Source: Synechococcus sp. MED850 (lineage in GTDB: Bacteria > Cyanobacteriota > Cyanobacteriia > PCC-6307 > Cyanobiaceae). From it: a stretch of DNA of 5,416 nucleotides. The stretch covers positions 12,741-18,156 of the forward strand of contig PAEP01000021.1 of assembly GCA_002700765.1 (NCBI GenBank), given 5' to 3'. Each line of letters opens with the position of its first letter. Within the stretch, counting starts at the first letter, position 1. This document shows, one piece after another, positions 1 through 5,416 of the stretch. Below the pieces are notes generated by a model. That model worked only from the letters and a program-made list of their open reading frames with translations. It made no database searches and was not told the DNA's origin. A program made the position numbers and the translations under genes.

Positions 1-171
1 CCGTCTGAGGCCGGCACGGACGCCTGGGTCTCAGCCCTGGACCGCTTGCTGGCGGATCCCCAGCGCCGCCGCTCCCTTGGGCAGGCGGCAACAACTGTTC
101 AGGACCGCTTTGGGGAGACGCGCCTGCGCCGTGATTTTCTGGATGCCCTGGACCGGTTGCACCATGGCTGA
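1..171 (+). CDS. Glycosyltransferase (GT4-like), C-terminal fragment
   Basis: Frame 1 is open from the left edge to the TGA at 169-171 and gives 56 residues, so the gene begins outside the window. The visible part looks like the last helices of a GT-B fold glycosyltransferase of family 4: an acidic/aromatic run (TDAWVSALDRLLADP), then QRRRSLGQAA and a final helix with VQDRF. This matches the usual family ending, where the chain crosses back to the N-terminal domain. The catalytic and sugar-nucleotide sites lie outside the window, so donor, acceptor and linkage cannot be given. The last 8 bases overlap the ATG of the next gene, which suggests one transcript and coupled translation. The family call rests only on this C-terminal pattern and on two GT4 genes following directly; another GT-B family is possible. 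High GC matches the next gene. Confidence 0.72.
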   Translation, partial: PSEAGTDAWVSALDRLLADPQRRRSLGQAATTVQDRFGETRLRRDFLDALDRLHHG

Positions 172-1513
172 TCACTTGGTGGCTGATCACGCGGGAGATG
201 ATCACCCGGTGGATGACCTCTGGGTGGTGCTGCCCCATCTCGGAGCAGGTGGTGCCCAGAAAGTCGGCCTGCTGGCAGCGGACCACTTCGCCAGGCAGGG
301 GTTGCGGGTGCGGGTTCTGTCCCTGCGGCCGGAGCATCCGGTGAAACACCGGTTGCCGCAGAACGTCTCCATGCTGGACATGGAGCATTACCCCGGCGAA
401 AAGCTGGTGCATCCCTGGTTGCGGGATGTCTGGGACCGCTCGTTGGTGGCCCGCGCCCGCCGTTTCAGCGTTGCCCAGTGGATCAAACTGCGGCGGTTGG
501 TCATTCGTGTGGTGACGGCCATCGTGCTGCGCGCGATCCAGCTGGCACTGCCGTGGCTCGATTCGCACTTGCATCCAGGCAGCACCGATTGGCCCAGTCG
601 CCTGCTGAGCCGCTGCATGGCCAGCGTTGGTGGATTGCGCTACTGCCGTCTGCGGGACCTGCTGGTGGAGCACCGTCCGCGGCGGGTGCTGGCTCTGTTG
701 ACCAAAACCAACATTCTTTGCTGTGCAGCCGCCTGGGATCTGCCGATCCACGTGGTTGTGTCAGAGCGCAATGATCCGCGGCTGCAATCCATGGATCGCC
801 TCTGGCGTCGGCTTCGCACCATCTACTACCGCCGCGCCGACGTGGTGACGGCCAACACCGAAGGTGTGCTCGAGGCCCTCAGGGGAATGGGCACCTGGCA
901 GCGGCTGGAATTGTTGCCCAATCCACTGCCGGCCGATGTGCTGAAACGGGACCCTTCCGAGCCTTCCTTGCAGCACAAGGAGATTCTGGCCGTGGCACGT
1001 CTGGTCCCGCAAAAAGGGCTTGATCTGCTGATCCGGGGCTTCGCCGCTCTGCCAGCAACCGTGCGTGATGGGTGGCGGTTGACGCTGGTTGGAGATGGTC
1101 CTGAACGGGAGACGCTTGAACAGTTGGTGACGCGTGAGGGACTCGGAGATTCCGTCGTGTTTGAGGGGTTCCGGTCGGATCCGTTCACGTTTATGGATCG
1201 GGCTTCAATCTTTGCGCTGCCATCACGGTTTGAAGGGATGCCGAATGCGCTGCTCGAGGCGATGGCGGCAGGGTTGCCTTCTGTGGTGAGCGATGCGTCT
1301 CCGGGACCCTTGGAAATGGTCAGCGATGGTGAGCACGGTCTGGTGGTTCCCACGGAAAACCATCGTGCGTTTGCTGAGGCACTGCAGCGGTTGATGGGCG
1401 ATCCAGACTTGAGGGTTCGATGTGGTGAGGCCGCTCGAACCAAACTGCGCAATCTGGACTGGCCTGTGGTGGAGCCGCATTGGCGCTCGGTGCTGGCGTT
1501 ACCAGCGGCTTGA
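164..1513 (+). CDS. GT4 family glycosyltransferase, AmsD/PglJ-like, with N-domain insertion
   Basis: This 449-residue enzyme probably transfers a sugar from a nucleotide-sugar donor to a lipid-linked or growing glycan at the cytoplasmic face of the membrane. The N-terminal Rossmann domain has the glycine-rich loop LGAGGAQ (26-32) and the SERNDP motif (200-205) seen in AmsD/PglJ-type GT4 enzymes. The C-terminal donor domain has VARLVPQKG (277-285), VGDGPE (309-314) and the EX7E pair E357/E365. Residues about 72-161 form a stretch longer than usual for the family, with many Arg residues around a hydrophobic segment (about 112-131). ATG 164 was chosen because it overlaps the previous stop by 8 bases and avoids a 29-residue non-family extension that would start at TTG 77; ATG 143 is the alternative. 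No good ribosome binding site is visible before either. The first residues after Met are a repeat-encoded pentapeptide array (see 167-226). The retaining GT4 assignment is firm; sugar specificity is unknown. Confidence 0.93.
   Translation: MADHLVADHAGDDHPVDDLWVVLPHLGAGGAQKVGLLAADHFARQGLRVRVLSLRPEHPVKHRLPQNVSMLDMEHYPGEKLVHPWLRDVWDRSLVARARRFSVAQWIKLRRLVIRVVTAIVLRAIQLALPWLDSHLHPGSTDWPSRLLSRCMASVGGLRYCRLRDLLVEHRPRRVLALLTKTNILCCAAAWDLPIHVVVSERNDPRLQSMDRLWRRLRTIYYRRADVVTANTEGVLEALRGMGTWQRLELLPNPLPADVLKRDPSEPSLQHKEILAVARLVPQKGLDLLIRGFAALPATVRDGWRLTLVGDGPERETLEQLVTREGLGDSVVFEGFRSDPFTFMDRASIFALPSRFEGMPNALLEAMAAGLPSVVSDASPGPLEMVSDGEHGLVVPTENHRAFAEALQRLMGDPDLRVRCGEAARTKLRNLDWPVVEPHWRSVLALPAA
167..226 (+). 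repeat. Four-copy 15-bp tandem repeat at a stop/start overlap
   Basis: Units lie at 167-181, 182-196, 197-211 and 212-226. The first three share TGATCAC at 169, 184 and 199, exactly 15 bases apart; the fourth has diverged (TGACCTC at 214). Units 1 and 3 match at 12 of 15 bases; units 1 and 2, and units 3 and 4, match at 11 of 15. Because 15 is a multiple of three, the array codes for pentapeptides ADHLV, ADHAG, DDHPV and DDLWV, the last being the start of the conserved GT4 core. The TGA stop of the preceding gene lies inside unit 1. Each of the first three units carries the palindrome TGATCA. The array is old enough to have decayed, so recent slippage is not implied. Confidence 0.8.
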
Positions 1514-2664
1514 TGGGCTCCGTTCAGCCAAGAGGCCGCCTGCTGGTGTTCGCGCCGACCCGACGGGCTGCGAGCGAAACATTCATCCGAGCCAATCTTG
1601 AGGGACTGCCGTTCGAAACCACGGCGTACTTCGGTGATGAGCTTCCGCTGGATCAACCGCTGCGGTTGGTGTATGGCTGGGCGATCCTGCTGAGCAAGGT
1701 GTTGACGCGACTGCGCCTGCTGCGTGTTGCTGGAGTGCCTGCCGCACTGGTGGCTTCAGGTTTGATCAGACTCCAGCGCCCGGATGTGGTGCTCGCTGAA
1801 TTCGGTTTTGAGGCCGTCCGCGTGATGGAGGCCTGCCGTTGGACGGGCGTTCCTCTTGTGGTGCATTTCAGAGGCTCCGATGCCTCAGCAAGGGACCGAA
1901 TCGGCCTGCTCGAGCAGCGCTACCGACGTCTGCTGAGCATTGCGGATGGTGTGATCGTCAAATCGGAAGCGATGGCCAGGCGGCTGATGCAGCTCGGCGC
2001 CGAACGCGAGCGGATCCTGATCAGTCCCTCTGGAGCGAACGAGAATCTGTTCCATGGCAGTACCCCCGCCGCCGCGGCTCCTGTGCTGCTGGCGGTTGGT
2101 CGCTTCGTGGCGAAGAAAGGACCTCTGTACACATTGAGGGCTTTTCAGCTCTGCCTTCAACGTTCGAATGTCTCATCCGCAGCCCAGCTGTGGATGGTCG
2201 GGGATGGCCCGTTGCTGGCCAACGCTCAGCGTTTTGTGGCGCAAAACGCTATGCAGGACAAGGTTGTGTTTGCCGGTGTTTGTTCCCAGGAGCTGGTGGC
2301 CGAGAGGATGCGGCAAGTGCGAGCCTTCGTGCAGCATTCGCTTGTGGCTCCCGACGGCGACAGTGAGGGCAGTCCGGTGGCTGTGATGGAAGCGCAGCTC
2401 AGCGGCTTGCCTGTTATCGCTACCCGCCATGCCGGCATCCCTGACGTGGTGCTGGATGGGCAAACCGGTCTGTTGGTGGAGGAAGGGGATGTGGAGGCGA
2501 TGGCAGAGGCGATGCAGACCCTGCTCGAGGATTCGCAAAAGGCCCAACGCTTTGGGCAAGAGGGGCGTCGCCGGGTGCTGAACAATTTCACTGTCGAGCA
2601 CCACCTGCGCGGGGTCACCGAGCTGCTTTTGCGGGTGCATTCAGCCGCTCTGCTGTCGCGATGA
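1513..2664 (+). CDS. GT4 family glycosyltransferase, WcaL/AmsK-like
   Basis: This 383-residue retaining GT-B enzyme is probably cytoplasmic or peripheral to the membrane and adds a sugar during exopolysaccharide, capsule or O-antigen assembly. Visible motifs are HFRGSDAS (118-125) closing the N-terminal domain, the donor-domain start VGRFVAKKG (195-203), VGDGP (229-233), and QHS..APDGDSEGSP (274-288), which contains the first glutamate of the EX7E pair E285/E293. The QHS-to-DGDSEG block is characteristic of the colanic acid WcaL and amylovoran AmsK type of GT4 enzyme, rather than of the preceding gene's type, so the two genes are not recent duplicates. Length is normal for the family. ATG 1513 shares its A with the TGA stop before it (TGATG). 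A TTG at 1480 would add 11 residues without family support. There is no strong Shine-Dalgarno sequence, so translation likely depends on coupling to the upstream gene. Donor and acceptor are unknown. Confidence 0.93.
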   Translation: MGSVQPRGRLLVFAPTRRAASETFIRANLEGLPFETTAYFGDELPLDQPLRLVYGWAILLSKVLTRLRLLRVAGVPAALVASGLIRLQRPDVVLAEFGFEAVRVMEACRWTGVPLVVHFRGSDASARDRIGLLEQRYRRLLSIADGVIVKSEAMARRLMQLGAERERILISPSGANENLFHGSTPAAAAPVLLAVGRFVAKKGPLYTLRAFQLCLQRSNVSSAAQLWMVGDGPLLANAQRFVAQNAMQDKVVFAGVCSQELVAERMRQVRAFVQHSLVAPDGDSEGSPVAVMEAQLSGLPVIATRHAGIPDVVLDGQTGLLVEEGDVEAMAEAMQTLLEDSQKAQRFGQEGRRRVLNNFTVEHHLRGVTELLLRVHSAALLSR

Positions 2665-3533
2665 GCCGTCTTCCGACCCTGCTCCTGATCCGTGGTCTCG
2701 GGCACAGCGGCACCACCATTCTCGATCTGGCGCTTGGTGCCCACCCTCAGGTGACCGGTCTTGGCGAAGCGGCCAGGATTCTCGAGACCCCGAAACCCGG
2801 AGAGGAGAGGCGAGGACCTGCCGTGCTCCGTGGTTCACAGCGTGGAGAGCGACGCTGCACCTGCGGGGCTTCGGCGATGGAGTGCCCGATCTGGGGCCCA
2901 ACTCTGACGTGGCTGACCGCCCATGAAGAGCAGACTCTCCAGGAAAAGATGCAACGTCTTCTCAAGTTGGCTGCTGTCCATGGAACAAGGGATTTGGCGC
3001 AGCCGCCTTCAGTGATTGTTGATTCCTTTCAGGATGACCTCATGCTTCCAACGCTGATGCCACCCGAGGTCGATGTGCGGGTGATTCACCTTGTTCGTGA
3101 TGTGCGGTCTTGGCTGTATTCGCGCATGACGTCATCCAGACAGAGCCACAGGGTGTTGCCTGATCTGCGATCACTGGCGCGTTGGTGGTACGTGAACCGA
3201 AAGTTTGATCGGGTGCTGCAACGGTGTGGCAGGCCGGTGTTGCGACTTGGCTATGAAGAGCTTGCCCTGAATCCAGCACGGTCGTTGCAGTTGGTTTGTG
3301 ACTGGTTGGGTGTTGCCTTTTCTCCTGAAATGTTGAATCCTGCCCAGAGCAGTACAAGTCATATTGTGAGTGGCAATCGCATGCGTTTTGACCAGGAGAA
3401 AACCCGTAGTTTTCAATACGACGGAGCATGGCTTACGTCCGGCGACGCCATCCTGCGCTTGGCCATGTTGATCCCCCCCGTCAACCGATTGAATCAGCAG
3501 TTGGTGTATTCGAATCAAATTCTTGTGCGTTGA
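2661..3533 (+). CDS. PAPS-dependent sulfotransferase, GHSGTT/CxCG type
   Basis: This 290-residue protein should transfer sulfate from 3'-phosphoadenylyl sulfate (PAPS) to an acceptor, plausibly a sugar hydroxyl on the glycan built by the two upstream enzymes. The PAPS 5'-phosphosulfate loop is RGLGHSGTT (11-19), followed by the usual LG.HP segment. A cysteine cluster C66-x-C68-G...C75-P-x-W78 is typical of this bacterial subfamily. VDS (120-122) and the 3'-phosphate-binding strand-helix LVRDVRSW (144-151, with R146 and S150) follow. YEEL (198-201), the LG near 216-217, and H234..GNRMR complete the expected pattern. The ATG overlaps the preceding TGA by 4 bases (ATGA), so this is the last gene of the left operon. 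GC is about 63% in its first 280 bases, then mostly about 43-60%, with one GC-rich patch near 3421-3480. A run of seven C (3473-3479) lies near the 3' end. Acceptor is unknown. Confidence 0.9.
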   Translation: MSRLPTLLLIRGLGHSGTTILDLALGAHPQVTGLGEAARILETPKPGEERRGPAVLRGSQRGERRCTCGASAMECPIWGPTLTWLTAHEEQTLQEKMQRLLKLAAVHGTRDLAQPPSVIVDSFQDDLMLPTLMPPEVDVRVIHLVRDVRSWLYSRMTSSRQSHRVLPDLRSLARWWYVNRKFDRVLQRCGRPVLRLGYEELALNPARSLQLVCDWLGVAFSPEMLNPAQSSTSHIVSGNRMRFDQEKTRSFQYDGAWLTSGDAILRLAMLIPPVNRLNQQLVYSNQILVR

Positions 3534-3549
3534 TGCCTGTCAACCGCAC
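3525..3549. terminator. Hairpin between convergent stop codons, candidate bidirectional terminator
   Basis: Bases 3525-3533 (gtgcgttga) pair with 3540-3549 (tcaaccgcac) to give a 9-bp stem with one bulged C at 3544 or 3545 and a 6-base loop, tgcctg. The loop is exactly the spacer between the two stop codons, and each arm contains one stop. The structure can form in transcripts from either strand. No U-rich run follows on either side, so it is not a classical intrinsic terminator. It may instead limit read-through or protect 3' ends. Termination function is inferred only from position and symmetry. Confidence 0.42.
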
Positions 3550-4379
3550 CATCGGCTCGCTGTCGGCCAATGTGTCTCAAGGTCGAGTTGTGGGTAGTTG
3601 GTGATCAATGTTTGGAAGGTCGTCCGTTGGCTTGCACCAATCAGTTCAAGGATGTCAGGCGGGATTGCCGTTGTTGAGCGGCTCTGGTTAACTCTTTCGC
3701 CCCAGTTAGGTGGCGTATAGGCGATATTGAGATGTTGACATAGCCGCGAGAATACTGGTTCGGTGAAAAGTCTTTCGTAGAGATCAATAAAGACATTTTG
3801 CTTGTCAATTGCGTGATTCAGGACGTTCAGTGTGCTGAGATAATCACTGCGATGGCTTTGTCGATGAACTAGTTTGTTTGCTGCGCTCCGCAGTTGTTCG
3901 ACCTCTTTGTCAGGCTCAAGATTACCGCTTTTCCGAAGTTTCATCCGATGTTGTGACAGGATCCGTTCCACCGGGTCTCGCATCAAGAAGACAATACGTG
4001 TGGTAATGCCGCGCCGTTCAAATTCAGAGTTGATCCATTGAAGTGTTTGTGCATGAAGGCATGCATAGGACGGTGTGATGTCGCCGGTGAGACGAATGTC
4101 GCGCCTCTTCAAGAGGCTGGCAAAGTAATCAAAATAACGCCTCGGATTTGCAATCATGCGACGCCGACGCCAGGTTCTCCACTTCAAAGGAGAGATCACT
4201 CCTGGACGGAAGCGTTTGAATTCATCCAAGGTGAGGGCATCAAAGACGTGATATTCCTTGAGGAATCCGAAGTTAGTATCTGATCGTTTGTTCAGTTGAT
4301 CGTGCAGCCATGAAGTGCCAGCTTTCTGTGCTCCAACGCCAAGGCAAAACACTTTCTCATGCTTGATTTGATCTTCCAT
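3540..4379 (-). CDS. PAPS-dependent sulfotransferase, AQKAGTS type
   Basis: This 279-residue protein is a second sulfotransferase, from a different subfamily than the one ending at 3533. The 5'-phosphosulfate loop is GAQKAGTSWL (16-25, with K19, T22 and S23), followed by KEYHVF (41-46), which fits the KExxxF pattern of the heparan-sulfate-like branch. GDITPSY (99-105) comes next, then the 3'-phosphate site MRDPVERILSQHRM (133-146, with R134 and S142). S178-x-Y180 and YERL (201-204) are also as expected. The core is basic, with an RRRR patch at 71-74 that could help bind PAPS or an acidic glycan. No signal peptide or membrane helix is evident, so it is probably cytoplasmic. Its ATG shares one base with the TAA of the membrane-protein gene upstream (TAATG), without a Shine-Dalgarno site, so the pair is probably co-translated. 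GC is near 50%, below the left operon. Acceptor unknown; a glycan is likely from context. Confidence 0.9.
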   Translation of the reverse strand: MEDQIKHEKVFCLGVGAQKAGTSWLHDQLNKRSDTNFGFLKEYHVFDALTLDEFKRFRPGVISPLKWRTWRRRRMIANPRRYFDYFASLLKRRDIRLTGDITPSYACLHAQTLQWINSEFERRGITTRIVFLMRDPVERILSQHRMKLRKSGNLEPDKEVEQLRSAANKLVHRQSHRSDYLSTLNVLNHAIDKQNVFIDLYERLFTEPVFSRLCQHLNIAYTPPNWGERVNQSRSTTAIPPDILELIGASQRTTFQTLITNYPQLDLETHWPTASRWCG

Positions 4380-5416
4380 TATTTAAAACGTCGATAGATT
4401 TTTCCATTGCTTAAGTCAGGATCATATTCGTAAATTAATTGGTAAGAGCTGAGGTCGATGCTATGTTTCTCCAATTGTTTGCCGGTGTCAATATTGAGTA
4501 GGAAGTCCCCTGGTTTTGGTATGTAATTTTGTCCAGCGTCGATACCGTCAAAAATGATATGGGCGTGAGTGTCTGGATCGAGGTAAATCAGGCGATCGTA
4601 TTTCAATCGTCTGAGATGGTCACGATTGCGGAACCAAGACTTGGAATAAATCAGATTGACTTCGTCTCCGTTCTGCTTGGCCAGCTTGCTGATGCGATCG
4701 ATTTCATCGTAAGTTGACCTCCAGCTCTCCTGACTGACTTGCATTTTGCTGATGCGATGGTGAAAATCAACACGGGCCAAATGTTCTGATCCGATGAACG
4801 CAAGGCTGGCAACACATCCAGATAAAGCAACATGTTTGGCTGCTTGTTGATTGCGCCCGCGCCAGGATGTTGTGGCCCAATTCCAGAGCACAACCAGATC
4901 GATCGTGGCGATGAATTGAACTGGCAGAGCCATGTAATTGCCAGCTCGAAACCCAACCAATCCATACAAAGCCAAAGCGTACGCAAGCGCTGCTGTATTG
5001 AATGCATCAAGTAGTGAAAAAGACACTCGTTTGAAGATGATGCAGATGTAACGCACTGCTGATACAACCATCAGAATCAGAATTCGTGCATCTGGTTCAA
5101 ACCGCACAAACCGCAATTCTGAGTCATAAGCGGTATTGCCGTGGTATAAGCTTGGAATGTAACTTAGATAGAGAAAAGTGATTACCAGGATGACTGTCAG
5201 ACTGCATATGGCGATTTCAAGCTGATACGCTTTGATCCATTGATCGAATTTTTGAAGGGACAGTTTTGGTCGTTCAGTCAACAATCCTACTGATCCTGCA
5301 AAAATGACCGTAGTGGCTGGGACCACAAAAAGAATGAAGCCTGTATCTTTGAAGAAAAGGCCAAGCAATCCGCAGAGGTAGATTGAATAGAGATCGGATT
5401 TGCGATGTTCTTGCCA
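4379..5416 (-). CDS. Polytopic membrane protein with C-terminal hydrophilic domain, 5' end outside window
   Basis: The frame stays open to the right edge, so at least 345 residues are visible and the true start is missing; the TTG at 5366-5368 is internal and not a believable start. Numbering from the first visible residue, hydrophobic segments lie at about 27-46, 68-87, 112-128, 135-156, 160-180 and 196-212. After these comes a mainly hydrophilic region of about 130 residues rich in Asp, Tyr and Lys, ending at the TAA. The loop before the first visible segment (LLGLFFKDTGF) recalls the Lys/acid-containing loop of GT-C membrane glycosyltransferases, and several helices plus a hydrophilic tail would fit such an enzyme. 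The diagnostic first external loop lies outside the window, so this is only a suggestion; a flippase, polymerase or unknown membrane protein is possible. Co-directional overlap with the sulfotransferase gene supports a role in the same glycan pathway. GC is about 42-47% in sampled lines. Confidence 0.75.
   Translation of the reverse strand, partial: WQEHRKSDLYSIYLCGLLGLFFKDTGFILFVVPATTVIFAGSVGLLTERPKLSLQKFDQWIKAYQLEIAICSLTVILVITFLYLSYIPSLYHGNTAYDSELRFVRFEPDARILILMVVSAVRYICIIFKRVSFSLLDAFNTAALAYALALYGLVGFRAGNYMALPVQFIATIDLVVLWNWATTSWRGRNQQAAKHVALSGCVASLAFIGSEHLARVDFHHRISKMQVSQESWRSTYDEIDRISKLAKQNGDEVNLIYSKSWFRNRDHLRRLKYDRLIYLDPDTHAHIIFDGIDAGQNYIPKPGDFLLNIDTGKQLEKHSIDLSSYQLIYEYDPDLSNGKIYRRFK

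Noticed and set aside
77..163. A TTG start at 77 for the first complete GT4 gene, adding 29 residues.
   Set aside because: The extra residues lie within the end of the upstream glycosyltransferase gene and do not resemble a GT4 N-terminus; ATG 164 gives a normal short overlap.
826..1656. A 276-codon open frame on the minus strand across the two GT4 genes.
   Set aside because: It is antisense to two genes with intact catalytic motifs, and its translation is Ser/Arg-rich low-complexity sequence without any recognisable motif, as expected for a shadow frame in high-GC coding DNA.
1839..2366. A 175-codon plus-strand frame inside the WcaL/AmsK-like gene.
   Set aside because: It lies wholly within the EX7E-containing GT4 gene in another frame and is Arg/Ser/Ala-rich with no domain pattern.
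4038..4283. An 81-codon plus-strand frame opposite the minus-strand sulfotransferase.
   Set aside because: The opposite strand codes for the conserved GDITPSY and KEYHVF motifs here, and the plus-strand product shows no family resemblance or ribosome binding site.
4686..4758. A 13-base direct repeat (ttgctgatgcgat) at 4686 and 4746, 60 bases apart.
   Set aside because: It codes for RISK twice, 20 residues apart, in the hydrophilic tail of the membrane protein. There is no third copy and the flanks do not match, so chance or helix composition explains it.
1..5416. CRISPR arrays, tRNA or rRNA genes, insertion sequences or attachment sites.
   Set aside because: Coding sequence fills the window to within 6 bases. 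I saw no spaced identical repeats, tRNA-like cloverleaf sequence, transposase motifs or terminal inverted repeats.

Overview
The window is a densely packed cell-surface polysaccharide locus. It holds six protein-coding genes, no RNA genes and no mobile elements, and nowhere is there a gene-free stretch longer than 6 bases. The host is most likely a marine picocyanobacterium (Synechococcus-like). That inference rests on the roughly 60-65% GC of the left-hand genes, overlapping genes without clear Shine-Dalgarno sites, and the style of the glycosyltransferase and sulfotransferase proteins. There is no marker gene, so another high-GC bacterium is not excluded.

Left arm, plus strand (1-3533): four genes run head to tail as one translationally coupled unit. 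They are the C-terminal end of a GT4-type glycosyltransferase (1-171), a complete GT4 enzyme of the AmsD/PglJ-like type with a large basic/hydrophobic insertion in its N-terminal domain (164-1513), a second complete GT4 enzyme of the WcaL/AmsK-like type (1513-2664), and a PAPS-dependent sulfotransferase of the GHSGTT/CxCG type (2661-3533). Overlaps are 8, 1 and 4 bases. The start of the second gene sits in a decaying 15-bp tandem repeat that also contains the stop codon of the first gene.

Right arm, minus strand (3540-5416): two genes converge on the left arm. A polytopic membrane protein with a C-terminal hydrophilic domain enters from the right edge (4379-5416, N-terminus missing). It is followed, with a 1-base TAATG overlap, by a second sulfotransferase of a different subfamily, with the P-loop-like AQKAGTS motif (3540-4379). 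The two operons meet tail to tail with 6 bases between their stop codons, and a hairpin has its loop exactly in that gap.

Base composition falls from about 65% GC on the left to about 42-50% on the right, and the fall begins inside the plus-strand sulfotransferase gene rather than at the operon junction. The simplest reading is that two GT4 enzymes and the partial third build a repeat unit or side chain on a lipid carrier, the sulfotransferases decorate a glycan with sulfate, and the membrane protein acts in transfer or export. None of the sugar or acceptor specificities can be read from sequence alone. I saw no evidence of an entirely new kind of system; the most unusual points are the repeat-built start region, the insertion in the first complete GT4 enzyme, and the tail-to-tail pair of unlike sulfotransferases.
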